Origin: BCD1 sp965230565
Lineage (GTDB): Bacteria; Bacteroidota; Bacteroidia; Chitinophagales; Saprospiraceae
Length of the DNA: 64,000 nucleotides
Direction of reading: 5' to 3'
NCBI GenBank assembly: GCA_965230565.1
Contig: CBDDLH010000016.1
Coordinates: forward strand, 1,612,001 to 1,676,000
In this document: piece by piece, positions 45,009 to 53,687 of the stretch
Numbering within the stretch: position 1 is the first letter of the stretch
Layout of the letters: each line of letters opens with the position of its first letter
The notes under the pieces: generated by a model
The model's input: only the letters and a program-made list of their open reading frames with translations
Told to the model about the DNA's origin: nothing
Databases searched by the model: none
Translations under genes and position numbers: made by a program

Positions 45009-46667
45009 ATGCTGAATCGCCAGGATCCTACTCAGACGGATGCATGGAAAAAATTAACAGACCATTTCCAGGAAATGGAACCCGTCCATATGACTGAACT
45101 CTTCGAAACAGATGAAAACAGGTTTGAAGACCTTTCCATTGCTTTTGGAGATATTTTAGTTGATTATTCAAAAAACAGGATCAACAAAAAGACACTCGAA
45201 CTCCTGATTGCCTTAGCTGATGAAACGGAACTTAAGCAATCCATTGAAAAAATGTTCACCGGGAGTCGGATCAATGAAACTGAAAACCGTGCGGTATTAC
45301 ATACTGCCCTGCGCAACCGATCGAATACGCCGGTTGAGGTAGACGGACAAAACGTTATGCCCGGAGTAAATGAAGTGCTCGACAAAATGGAAATATTCTC
45401 CAATAACCTGCTTTCCGGAATTTGGACTGGCTATACAGGGAAAAAGATAACAGATGTCGTTAATATAGGAATCGGTGGTTCTGATCTGGGAGCCGTTATG
45501 GTGACGGAAGCGCTTAAACCTTATTGGCAGGAAGGTATTCATCCGCATTTCGTTTCTAATGTGGATGGCACGCATATTGCAGAAACGGTGAAAAATCTCG
45601 ATCCTGAAACTACCCTCTTCATTATTTCCTCCAAAACTTTCACCACTCAGGAAACCATGGCCAACGCTCACTCAGCCCGCAGCTGGTTCCTGGAATCTGC
45701 AAAGGATGATGAGCATGTAAAAAAGCACTTTGTCGCTGTTTCCACCAATGCCGGAGAAGTCAGTAAATTCGGGATTGACACGGACAATATGTTCGAATTC
45801 TGGGATTGGGTCGGTGGCCGATATTCTTTGACTTCAGGTATTGGACTTTCTATTGCCTGCACCATTGGTTTTGATAATTTTGCAGAGCTTCTGGAGGGTT
45901 TCCACGCTATGGATAACCATTTCAGAAATACTGATTTTGAAAAAAATATTCCTGTCATTCTGGCCCTCATAGGTATTTGGTATAACAATTTCTTCGGTGC
46001 GGAATCAGAAGCCATTTTACCATACGATCAATATTTACACCGTTTCCCTGCCTATTTCCAGCAAGGCAATATGGAAAGCAATGGTAAAGGGGTTGACCGC
46101 TCCGGAAATCAGGTTACCTACCAGACCGGACCGATCATTTGGGGAGAACCGGGCACCAACGGTCAACATGCTTTCTATCAGTTGATCCATCAGGGCACCA
46201 AATTGATCCCTTGTGATTTCATCGCTCCGGCGATAAGCCATAATCCAAAAGGTGAGCATCATAAGATGTTGCTATCCAATTTCTTTGCACAAACCGAAGC
46301 GCTGATGAAGGGTAAAACAGCCGAAGAAGTTCGTTCGGAATTGGAGGAGGCTAATATGTCAGAAGAGGAGATCCAATCCTTACTGCCATTTAAAGTCTTC
46401 CCGGGCAACCGGCCTACCAATTCCATTTTGGTCAAAAAGATCACTCCACATACACTCGGTAATCTAATTGCCATGTATGAGCACAAAATTTTTACTCAAG
46501 GTGTTATCTGGAACATTTTCAGTTTTGATCAGTGGGGGGTTCAACTGGGGAAACAATTGGCCAACAACATACTTCCTGAATTGCAAAATGACAAGAAGAT
46601 TACCAGTCACGACGTTTCGACTAACGGGCTGATCAATGCTTTTAAGCAATTTGCCTCTGGAGAGTAG
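45009..46667 (+). CDS. pgi: Glucose-6-phosphate isomerase
   Basis: A 552-residue enzyme of full length for the long PGI type, converting glucose 6-phosphate and fructose 6-phosphate. Key blocks: VVNIGIGGSDLGAVMVTEAL, STNAGEVSKFGID, FEFWDWVGGRYSLTSGIGLS (family signature), WGEPGTNGQHAFYQLIHQGT with the catalytic Glu and His, and LGKQLANNILPEL. It follows the META lipoprotein gene by 15 nt and is followed by a 23-bp hairpin. Confidence 0.95.
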   Translation: MLNRQDPTQTDAWKKLTDHFQEMEPVHMTELFETDENRFEDLSIAFGDILVDYSKNRINKKTLELLIALADETELKQSIEKMFTGSRINETENRAVLHTALRNRSNTPVEVDGQNVMPGVNEVLDKMEIFSNNLLSGIWTGYTGKKITDVVNIGIGGSDLGAVMVTEALKPYWQEGIHPHFVSNVDGTHIAETVKNLDPETTLFIISSKTFTTQETMANAHSARSWFLESAKDDEHVKKHFVAVSTNAGEVSKFGIDTDNMFEFWDWVGGRYSLTSGIGLSIACTIGFDNFAELLEGFHAMDNHFRNTDFEKNIPVILALIGIWYNNFFGAESEAILPYDQYLHRFPAYFQQGNMESNGKGVDRSGNQVTYQTGPIIWGEPGTNGQHAFYQLIHQGTKLIPCDFIAPAISHNPKGEHHKMLLSNFFAQTEALMKGKTAEEVRSELEEANMSEEEIQSLLPFKVFPGNRPTNSILVKKITPHTLGNLIAMYEHKIFTQGVIWNIFSFDQWGVQLGKQLANNILPELQNDKKITSHDVSTNGLINAFKQFASGE

Positions 46668-46686
46668 CAAAATAAAACCTTCAAAA

Positions 46687-46738
46687 TTTAGGGTGTAACT
46701 TTAAGTTGACGACATTCAACTTAAAGTTACGCCCTAAA
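46687..46738. repeat. 23-bp hairpin downstream of pgi
   Basis: TTTAGGGTGTAACTTTAAGT plus TGA pairs with its reverse complement at 46716-46738 with one mismatch, around the loop CGACAT. The stem is unusually long for a terminator and begins 19 nt after the pgi stop. No T-run follows. It may be a terminator, a REP-like element or a small mobile unit. The 204 nt after it up to the next gene show no supported gene. Confidence 0.55.
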
Positions 46739-46942
46739 TAGATGGTTGTTTTGTAAGATCAAACACAACAATTCTGGCGAAATTCCCTTAAATTGTAAAC
46801 TCCTTTTGGAAATGATCGTTATTTGAATATAGCGAAGTAAAGAGGCTTTTGAACTGACTCTGGCTTTGCTGTCTTCATTAGCATTTACCATGATCATCTT
46901 TTTCCTGGTTACTGCTAAAAGGATTTACAAAAGAATAAAGCT

Positions 46943-49726
46943 ATGCTGAGAACCATTAAACTATTGTTCGCCTCTTTGTTGTTATTCACCTCCATCAACC
47001 TTTTGGCCACTCACAATCGAGCCGGAGATATTGCTGTTGAAGTCGTCGGTGATTGCACCTCCAGTCTTACCGTTAAAGCCACCATTACTACCTATACCAA
47101 GGCCAGCAGTTTTTCTGTTGACAGGGACACGCTCGAACTTTGTTGGGGTGACGGAACCTGTATTATGGTTGGAAGGATCAATGGACCGGGTTCTCCTCCA
47201 CAGGGAGAGTTATTGGAAAACGACACCAAAAAGAACATATACATTGGTTATCACACCTACACCGCCAGAGGGCAGTACACCATTTCCATGCTGGACCCCA
47301 ACAGGAATGCAGGTATTCTCAACGTCAATTACCCCAATTCCGATCAAATCACCTTCTTCATTCAGACCGTCTACACCATGCCCAACCCCAATACCATTGG
47401 ATGCAACCAAACACCCATACTTAGCCAACCCCCGGTTGATGTTGGTTGTGTCGGACAAAAATTCACCCATAATCCAAATGCCTATGACCCCGACCCGAAC
47501 GATAGTTTAGCTTACCGGCTCACAGTCCCGCTACAGGATATTGGACTTGATGTTCCAAATTATGAATACCCTAACCAGATTATGCCTGGGGTCAACAATA
47601 ATATAATGATCGATGAAGCTACCGGAGACATCTGTTGGGACGCACCCCAACAAGCCGGCGAGTATAATATTGCCATGTTAATTATCTCCTATCGCAATGG
47701 GGTGGCCATTGATACAGTGCTCAGGGATATGCAGATCAGGATCTTTGATCAATGCGATAATGCTCCGCCGGTAGTTGAAACTCCGATTGATGAAATCTGC
47801 GTTATCGCCGGAGATTTGGTAGAATTCGATGTAGTGGCCACCGCCCCACTGTTTGAATCAGATCAAAAAGTTCGACTTACGGCTCTTGGAGCACCATTTG
47901 TCCAGCAATATAGTCCTGCTGAATTCATTGGTGAAAACTTCCAGTGGGAGGAAGATCCGGTAGTTAAAACATTCCGCTGGCAAACCTCCTGTGAACATAT
48001 TTCGAGCCAGTTCTATTCCGTTGTCTTTAAGGCTGTGGATGACTTTTTCTCCAGCGATTCCGGGCTGGCCACCTTAAAAACAGTCCGAATAAAAGTAGTC
48101 GGTCCTCCTCCGGAAGATGTCCTTACCGAAGCCACCGGAAGTAAGGTAGAAGTGACCTGGGAAAAACCCTATTCCTGTGAAGATGCAGAAGAGAATTATT
48201 TCCAGGGCTTTTCCGTATGGAGGAGAAACGGATCCAATAATTTCACTATTGATGTGTGCGATCCAGGCCTGGAAGGTAAAGGATATACCAAAATAAGTAC
48301 TAACCTTGTACTTGACATGCAGGACGGTAGATATATCTTTGAAGATGAGGATGTTGAAGCGGGAAGAACCTATTGTTACAGAGTTTTAGCCCAATTTGCA
48401 TTGACCACTCCCGATGGACTCAACACCTATAATAAAGTTGAAAGCCTGCCTTCCATTGAAATGTGTGTTCAGATAGGTAGGGATGTTCCATTAATTACCC
48501 ATGTCGATGTTTTATCAACCGATAATACCAGTGGAGATATAAACGTGTGCTGGTCAAAACCTAAAATTCCGGACCTGGACACATTAGAACATCCCGGACC
48601 TTACGTTTATGAGGTCCTGCGTGCAACCGGCCAGACGGAAGATATTGCCAATTTCCAGCCGATTGGGGTTTCCTTTACGGGCCAAACATTTGCCGGAGCT
48701 AATGATACCTGCTTCATTGATACCGGCCTCAACACCGTTGATAATGCTTACAGCTACATAATTCGCTTTACGGCTAATGGAGAACTTATCGGTGACACAA
48801 AAGCTGCCACCTCTATTTTCCTGAGTAGTTTTGCAACTGACAATGCCAACGAACTTAGCTGGACAGCCATTGTACCCTGGGATAACTACCGGTATACTAT
48901 TCTTCGAAAAAACCCTTCGGGAATAACTTTTGATTCCATTGCAGTTGCCGACACACCGTTTTATCGGGACGAAGGCCTGGTGAACGGACTGGAATATTGT
49001 TACAAAATACAAAGCCATGGAACCTATAACATACCGGAAGTTATTGATCCGTTGATCAACCATTCTCAGGAACTTTGTAGCATACCTGTTGATAATGTCC
49101 CCCCTTGTCCTCCCGAGCTGCAGGTAACCAATATTTGTGAACAGGGACTCAACTGTAGTGAAGTTTCCGAATTGTCAAACACACTGACCTGGACTAATCC
49201 AATTGAAACCTGTGAAGAAACAGATGACGTTACGGGTTATTACATTTATTATTCACCAACAGAAGGTCAGCCGTTTTCACAAATAGCTTTAATTGAGGAT
49301 GCAACGCTCCTGGAATTTGAACACTTCCCGGAAATAGGCATTGCCGGTTGTTATTATGTCACTGCCATAGATACCATGCTTAATGAAAGTATTCCTAGTG
49401 ATACCATTTGCGTGGATAATTGTCCATTCTACGAATTGCCGAATACTTTTACGCCAAACGCTGATAATCAAAATGATTTATTTAAACCATTCCCTTATTG
49501 TTTTATTGAGCGGGTAGATTTTAAGGTTTACAATCAATGGGGAGAGCTGGTTTTTGAAACCGATGATCCGGAGTTGAATTGGGATGGGACAAACCTCCGT
49601 GGAAACGATGTATCTGATGGCGTTTATTATTACAACTGTCAGATATATGAGCAGCGAGTCAGCGGGATCACCATTAACCCGGATATTTTAAAGGGTTATA
49701 TTGAGGTCATTCGTGGAAATCGCTAA
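46943..49726 (+). CDS. Large secreted protein with gliding-motility-type (type B) sorting domain
   Basis: A 927-residue protein with a signal peptide (IKLLFASLLLFTSINLLATH). The middle consists of beta-sandwich domains: a cadherin/PKD-like part with YDPDPNDSLAYRLTVPLQDI and GDICWDAPQQAGEYNIAMLI, and three fibronectin type III-like units starting near 395 (VEVTWEKPYSCEDAEENYFQ). The C-terminus is the CHU_C/gliding-motility type B signal: NTFTPNADNQNDLFKPFPYC, FKVYNQWGELVFE and GVYYYNCQIYEQ. It should be carried to the cell surface by the type IX system and stay attached. It is a large adhesin or matrix protein; no enzyme motif was seen. Confidence 0.88.
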   Translation: MLRTIKLLFASLLLFTSINLLATHNRAGDIAVEVVGDCTSSLTVKATITTYTKASSFSVDRDTLELCWGDGTCIMVGRINGPGSPPQGELLENDTKKNIYIGYHTYTARGQYTISMLDPNRNAGILNVNYPNSDQITFFIQTVYTMPNPNTIGCNQTPILSQPPVDVGCVGQKFTHNPNAYDPDPNDSLAYRLTVPLQDIGLDVPNYEYPNQIMPGVNNNIMIDEATGDICWDAPQQAGEYNIAMLIISYRNGVAIDTVLRDMQIRIFDQCDNAPPVVETPIDEICVIAGDLVEFDVVATAPLFESDQKVRLTALGAPFVQQYSPAEFIGENFQWEEDPVVKTFRWQTSCEHISSQFYSVVFKAVDDFFSSDSGLATLKTVRIKVVGPPPEDVLTEATGSKVEVTWEKPYSCEDAEENYFQGFSVWRRNGSNNFTIDVCDPGLEGKGYTKISTNLVLDMQDGRYIFEDEDVEAGRTYCYRVLAQFALTTPDGLNTYNKVESLPSIEMCVQIGRDVPLITHVDVLSTDNTSGDINVCWSKPKIPDLDTLEHPGPYVYEVLRATGQTEDIANFQPIGVSFTGQTFAGANDTCFIDTGLNTVDNAYSYIIRFTANGELIGDTKAATSIFLSSFATDNANELSWTAIVPWDNYRYTILRKNPSGITFDSIAVADTPFYRDEGLVNGLEYCYKIQSHGTYNIPEVIDPLINHSQELCSIPVDNVPPCPPELQVTNICEQGLNCSEVSELSNTLTWTNPIETCEETDDVTGYYIYYSPTEGQPFSQIALIEDATLLEFEHFPEIGIAGCYYVTAIDTMLNESIPSDTICVDNCPFYELPNTFTPNADNQNDLFKPFPYCFIERVDFKVYNQWGELVFETDDPELNWDGTNLRGNDVSDGVYYYNCQIYEQRVSGITINPDILKGYIEVIRGNR

Positions 49727-49727
49727 A

Positions 49728-49759
49728 TAAAAAAAGACCGCCAACAGGGAGATTGGCGG
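49728..49759 (-). terminator. Terminator on the minus strand
   Basis: CCGCCAA pairs with TTGGCGG around an 8-nt loop, and on the minus strand a T-rich run follows. It would end minus-strand transcription after the glucosaminidase gene, though it lies 180 nt beyond that stop and also just after the type B cargo gene's stop. Confidence 0.5.
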
Positions 49760-49940
49760 CCGCGATTACAAACATGAGAAACCACTAAAAGTGATATTTT
49801 TACTACTGGAATAATATTTGGGCCAAATTAATCCGGCAGCGGCCTTTTTAAGGCAAAGATTAAAAAAGCCGCGCCGGAGATTCATAGTCGGGTGAGTGTT
49901 TATTCCCTACAATTATTAATTCCTATGAGTTATTTGCCGA

Positions 49941-50768
49941 CTATATCTGCTCATCCAATAGGTAGAGTTGATATCTCTCAACAATTTGAACAAGCTTCTT
50001 ATCATAATTTTTGTCTTTTGAATATTTGAGTTTCCTAAGTGCTTTTGCCCAGGTTTTATAGCTACCGTTTTGTTCAAAGAGTGAGGGGTATTCTGATCGT
50101 AACAGGATGCTGTGTGCTCTCCAGTTTTCCCAGGCACTTCCGTAAGTCTTATCGGCCATCGGCCTTCCGAAATGATTGTTATCTGCTTTGGCCATTTTGG
50201 ATTTTCCTGCGGCAGATTCAAGAATTCCCTGTGCTAGTTTTATACTTGCCGGAATACCGAATTTTTCCATTTCAGTACGTGCAACTTTGGAAAATCGCTT
50301 AACATAAGCTTTTACTTCCGCCGTTGTCGGGGCAGGCATATGCTCAGCTTCCTTTTTTTTAGGTGTGGCCTTATAACTCACAGCCTGCACGAGACTCAGT
50401 TCATCCTTTTGAACCTGAGGATCAGCAGTCTCCGCCATTTCTGAAAAAGAAGGAGCACGCATATTAATGGAAAAATTAATGTCCTTCTTGGAAACGATGA
50501 AAACAGCAATGGCTACAATTCCTATTTTAAACCAGGGCAACTTGATCTCTCCCTTCAAATTCGGCATTAAACCATGTAAAAAATATTTTAAAACAACGAA
50601 CATCCTGCCTAGTCCTGAAAAAAGCTGACGTAATAACTGACCGATTCCGGGTACGGGAAAAAAATGTCCGGTATCTCCTGAATGGATACCTTGTTCATTT
50701 CTGCTTACCCGATTACCTGAGTGACGACTATTAGTCCCTGCATTTGAGTTTGTATAAGAAAGTTTCAT
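49941..50768 (-). CDS. Glucosaminidase-domain peptidoglycan hydrolase
   Basis: A 275-residue protein. The N-terminal third is low-complexity and basic, followed by one membrane helix (FKIGIVAIAVFIV near 85). The C-terminal 140 residues are a FlgJ-type glucosaminidase: YVKRFSKVARTEMEKFGIPA, AQGILESAAGKSKMAKADNN with the catalytic Glu, FGRPMADKTYGSAWENW and FEQNGSYKTWAKALRKL. It probably cuts glycan strands of the cell wall from a membrane-anchored position facing the periplasm. Neighbours are unrelated. Confidence 0.85.
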   Translation of the reverse strand: MKLSYTNSNAGTNSRHSGNRVSRNEQGIHSGDTGHFFPVPGIGQLLRQLFSGLGRMFVVLKYFLHGLMPNLKGEIKLPWFKIGIVAIAVFIVSKKDINFSINMRAPSFSEMAETADPQVQKDELSLVQAVSYKATPKKKEAEHMPAPTTAEVKAYVKRFSKVARTEMEKFGIPASIKLAQGILESAAGKSKMAKADNNHFGRPMADKTYGSAWENWRAHSILLRSEYPSLFEQNGSYKTWAKALRKLKYSKDKNYDKKLVQIVERYQLYLLDEQI

Positions 50769-50952
50769 AACGGGTGATTTTGTTGTTTAACCAATTGACG
50801 ATACAAATATAAAACTTTTTGTTTTACAATTACAATTTTTTAAAACATTTTTGTTTTATTTTTTTCGTCTATCCCTTGTTTTTAAAACAATTACTTAATA
50901 AAACACTGATTTTCAACAGATAAATAACTGGCTATATAAAACATAATTTTGC

Positions 50953-50960
50953 TATCTTTG
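50953..50960 (+). promoter_or_regulatory. -7 box before the lectin gene
   Basis: TATCTTTG fits TAnnTTTG, 50 nt before the ATG. The region upstream is very AT-rich, and no distinct -33 element is seen. Confidence 0.45.
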
Positions 50961-51010
50961 AAAATCGAAAAGATGAAATCACGCTTGCTTTCACAAATTA
51001 TAAAAGAATT

Positions 51011-51853
51011 ATGTCGAGAATCACATTCAAAATCCTTACGATCATTATCCTTGCTGTTGGTTCCATTTGTCCGGCAATTTTGGCCCAACCCTGCAATCTG
51101 GATGCGGAAGTTTTCACCTTTATTTTTGATGGCAGAACCTATCATGTAGTAAAAGAAAACCTCAAATGGGAAGACGCTGCGGCTTGTGCAGTAACTCGTG
51201 GTGGAAAGCTGGTTGAAATCAATAACGAGCAAGAACAACAGGCTGTTTTCGAAGGTATTTCCAATGCTTCGATAGTCCCCTCTGCAACCTATGCCGGAGA
51301 ATATGAAGAAATGGCCTTTGTTTGGCTTGGAGGAAATGACCTGGAATTTGAAGGGGACTGGGCCTGGGATGGAGATAACAGCGGAGGCGGTTTGCTGTTT
51401 TGGGCAGGTACAACAACAGGAGCTGCCGTCGGCGGATCATATATCAACTGGGGAAATGACCCCGACAATGCTGATGATCAGGATGGTTTGGCTATGGCTC
51501 TTACAGAATGGCCTCAAGGTGAAGCCGGGGAATGGTCTGACCTGAAAGTCAGTAACGATCTATATTATGTGGTAGAATATTCAACCCTCTTGAATACTTC
51601 AACTCCTTTAACACAAAGTAACCTGGTACGGGTTTTCCCTAACCCGGCGGAATCATTCTTCCAATTAGAGAATAATTCAGGATTTGATATCACTTCGGTA
51701 GAGATTGTTGATAGTAAAGGAGCTGTCATCAGAAAATTATCACCTCCGTCGACCAATACGTTTGAAATTGCTGATCTGTCACCCGGAATATATATGGTAA
51801 AGACCTTCCTCAATTCGGGCTCTGTAGTGATCAGTCAGCTTTCGGTTTATTAA
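51011..51853 (+). CDS. Secreted C-type lectin-like protein with type IX (type A) signal
   Basis: A 280-residue protein: signal peptide to about residue 26 (ICPAILAQ), then a C-type lectin fold at about 28-190. It begins CNLDAEVFTFIFDGRTYHVV, has WEDAAACAVTRGGKLVEINN and FVWLGGNDLEFEGDWAWDGD, and ends YINWGNDPDNADDQDGLAMA and YYVVEYS. The WGNDPDN/DDQD region resembles the calcium and sugar-binding loop, so calcium-dependent glycan binding is plausible. The C-terminal type A sorting domain begins near 206 with LVRVFPNPAESFFQLENNSG. It should be a secreted adhesin or recognition protein. Confidence 0.85.
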   Translation: MSRITFKILTIIILAVGSICPAILAQPCNLDAEVFTFIFDGRTYHVVKENLKWEDAAACAVTRGGKLVEINNEQEQQAVFEGISNASIVPSATYAGEYEEMAFVWLGGNDLEFEGDWAWDGDNSGGGLLFWAGTTTGAAVGGSYINWGNDPDNADDQDGLAMALTEWPQGEAGEWSDLKVSNDLYYVVEYSTLLNTSTPLTQSNLVRVFPNPAESFFQLENNSGFDITSVEIVDSKGAVIRKLSPPSTNTFEIADLSPGIYMVKTFLNSGSVVISQLSVY

Positions 51854-51874
51854 TATTCTTCTTGCCCAAAAGAA

Positions 51875-51916
51875 AAAGGGATTGCAGAGTTCATTGTTGA
51901 ATTCTGCAATCCCTTT
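51875..51916. terminator. 14-bp terminator between convergent genes
   Basis: AAAGGGATTGCAGA pairs with TCTGCAATCCCTTT, with more partial pairing inside. On the plus strand a T-rich run follows shortly after, so it ends the lectin transcript; it can also serve the SCP2 gene from the other side. Confidence 0.85.
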
Positions 51917-51939
51917 CATTTTTTGTCAGGTCGGGTTCT

Positions 51940-52239
51940 CTACCCTCCCATCAGGGATTTTAGCTTCATAGCAACACCCATATCACCTTTAACTTTGACC
52001 TTACCGGTCATTACGGCCATCATTGGGTTAAGCTCCCCTTTGAACAGTTTCTGAAAATTATCTCCTGAGGTAGAGATCATGCAATCCGCATCCTTATCTT
52101 CATTGGTGACCTGATTCTCCTCTCCGGTTCCATCAAGATAGATTACATCATCGTCAATTTTGAATTTAAGGGTAGCGCCAAGTGGTGCATTAAGCTTTGC
52201 CTGGCTTTTGATCATTTCAGTTATTTCTACAATACTCAT
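51940..52239 (-). CDS. SCP2 sterol-carrier domain protein
   Basis: A 99-residue single SCP2 domain, a lipid-binding fold: the family opening is IKSQAKLNAPLGATLKFKID and the end is LNPMMAVMTGKVKVKGDMGV followed by KLKSLM. GNFQKL-like and acidic strands lie between. No signal peptide, so it is cytosolic. The bound lipid is unknown. The small zinc-ribbon gene lies 12 nt upstream on the same strand and may be co-transcribed. Confidence 0.85.
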   Translation of the reverse strand: MSIVEITEMIKSQAKLNAPLGATLKFKIDDDVIYLDGTGEENQVTNEDKDADCMISTSGDNFQKLFKGELNPMMAVMTGKVKVKGDMGVAMKLKSLMGG

Positions 52240-52251
52240 CTGTAAAATTTT

Positions 52252-52614
52252 TTATTCAATATATTCCTGTCGAATGACAAGACTGTAATAATCATTCGGA
52301 AGCTCAAGATAGCCCTGATCGTAACAAAAGTGGTAAATATTACCCGATTTTGTTTGGTATAAATTAGTAAAATATCTGAATCTGAATCCGAGCTCCATCA
52401 ACTGTTCCCTATGGACCTTGGTTTTACCGTAATTATTCAAATGTGCGAGAATTTTTCGGTTGTTTCTCAGGATTCTGTTGATCCCGCGTGCAAAACTGTT
52501 GAGTTCACTGTTGGCTCTGTTGTTATAAGAGCTTCGACAATTATCCGAGCAATACTTCTTGTCAATGCGACCGATGAATTCATCGGCACATTCCAGACAT
52601 TTCTTTTTTTTCAT
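52252..52614 (-). CDS. Small protein with N-terminal zinc ribbon
   Basis: A 120-residue protein. The N-terminus is a four-Cys zinc ribbon: CLECADEFIGRIDKKYCSDN followed by C, i.e. C-x2-C-x12-C-x3-C, like the DUF2116/FCS zinc-finger group. The remainder is helical and basic (RGINRILRNNRKILAHLNNY) with an aromatic C-terminal part. Such proteins may bind RNA, DNA or other proteins; nothing more specific can be said. It lies between SCP2 and the spermidine-synthase-like gene on the same strand. Confidence 0.7.
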   Translation of the reverse strand: MKKKKCLECADEFIGRIDKKYCSDNCRSSYNNRANSELNSFARGINRILRNNRKILAHLNNYGKTKVHREQLMELGFRFRYFTNLYQTKSGNIYHFCYDQGYLELPNDYYSLVIRQEYIE

Positions 52615-52648
52615 CTTCGATTAGTTGTGGTTTATTTTCAAATGGTTT

Positions 52649-53317
52649 TTACCTAACTTTTTGATTAAACAACATCCAGTTTCCTCCAACATCCACAAAC
52701 TGACCTTTTGGAAAAACCTTTAAAAAGCGGTTCTCAAAAAAGGTTTTCGTCTTTTTTACATCATCCCGATTTGCAGCCAGCCGGTTATACAATAACAATC
52801 CTTCTGGCTTCAATAACCCTTTCATAGCTTCCAGGTATTCTTCATTTTCAAAGGGGTCTGGCACTTTATCATCCAGAAAAATATCCATACAGATCATATC
52901 GTACTTTTCCTGACTTTGCATCACATAGGCATAGGCATCGGTACAAATCAGTTCAATGTTGGAGCTCATTTCCGGAATCGAATACTTATTGGCCAGGTAC
53001 AAAACTTCCTCATCTATCTCAATAGCCGTATAGTGATAATCATGGCCTTGTTTTTCCAGAATCACCGGAATACTTCCCAAACCAAATCCAAGGACCAGTA
53101 CATTTTCTATCTTCCTGTCATCCAGTTTCGCCTTTTTAAATGCTTTTACAAAATTATCATACCGATCCTCATAAGAATATACCGCATGAGCTGTACACAA
53201 CTGATACCTTCCTCTCCGCAAGCTGACATACAGGTGCGGATTATGCGTACTTGGTGAACTCTCAACATGTAGTTCTCCAAAGTAGCTGAAAAATTTTCTC
53301 CAGAAGGTTTTACTCAT
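52649..53317 (-). CDS. Spermidine synthase-like methyltransferase-fold protein
   Basis: A 222-residue Rossmann-fold protein with the spermidine-synthase-like pattern VLVLGFGLGSIPVILEKQGH at about 71-90, AIEIDEEVLYLANKYSIPE, LICTDAYAYVMQSQEKYDMI and CMDIFLDDKVPDPFENEEYL. The acidic site DAYAYV and DIF fit aminopropyltransferases, but the protein is shorter than true SpeE and lacks its N-terminal beta domain. An orphan methyltransferase-like role is possible. It is followed by the zinc-ribbon and SCP2 genes. Confidence 0.8.
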   Translation of the reverse strand: MSKTFWRKFFSYFGELHVESSPSTHNPHLYVSLRRGRYQLCTAHAVYSYEDRYDNFVKAFKKAKLDDRKIENVLVLGFGLGSIPVILEKQGHDYHYTAIEIDEEVLYLANKYSIPEMSSNIELICTDAYAYVMQSQEKYDMICMDIFLDDKVPDPFENEEYLEAMKGLLKPEGLLLYNRLAANRDDVKKTKTFFENRFLKVFPKGQFVDVGGNWMLFNQKVR

Positions 53318-53342
53318 CTTTATCTCTTTGTTTACTTTATGT

Positions 53343-53384
53343 CTATGTGGTATTTTTTAACACATAGGCACATAGAGCACATAG
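53343..53384. repeat. CACATAG repeat with inverted partner
   Basis: CACATAG occurs at 53361, 53369 and 53378; CTATGTG, its reverse complement, occurs at 53343, so one copy can form a hairpin. The gap between the spermidine synthase-like and ABM genes holds nothing else. Confidence 0.5.
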
Positions 53385-53399
53385 TTTTATCAACCGATT

Positions 53400-53687
53400 T
53401 CAAATCTCCTCCTCCACCGACCATGCCTCTGCCCTTACCTCAAACATCGGCTTCACCTGGGCCCAGGTTTCTTTGAACAATTCTGATCCCCGGTATTTTT
53501 GCAGCGCTTCCTCATCGTCCCAAATGCTATAAGTGAAAAAGATATTATCCGGTTCTTTACATCGTAATAATTCTACTCCATGGCATCCTTCAAAATTGCT
53601 GATAAAAGGTTGTTTGGTTCTATAAACCCGAATAAATTCTTCCGTCATTTCCTGACGAAAAGTCATTTTCACAATTCTTTTAATCAT
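53400..53687 (-). CDS. Antibiotic biosynthesis monooxygenase-like (ABM) domain protein
   Basis: The likely start is the ATG at 53687 (MIKRIVKMTFRQEM); the longer frame upstream is inside the SAM-hydrolase gene. The 95-residue protein is a single ABM/dimeric alpha-beta barrel: FRQEMTEEFIRVYRTKQPFI, then GCHGVELLRCKEPDNIFFTY and WDDEEALQKYRGSELFKETW. Such proteins are small monooxygenases or heme-degradation-like enzymes; many have no known role. The start overlaps the end of the preceding gene by 8 nt, so the two are translationally coupled. Confidence 0.8.
   Translation of the reverse strand: MIKRIVKMTFRQEMTEEFIRVYRTKQPFISNFEGCHGVELLRCKEPDNIFFTYSIWDDEEALQKYRGSELFKETWAQVKPMFEVRAEAWSVEEEI

Noticed and set aside
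46830..46946. Membrane-helix-like sequence (LALLSSLAFTMIIFFLV) before the type B cargo gene
   Set aside because: There is no start codon after an in-frame TAG and it runs into the next gene's start; it may be a remnant but cannot be supported.
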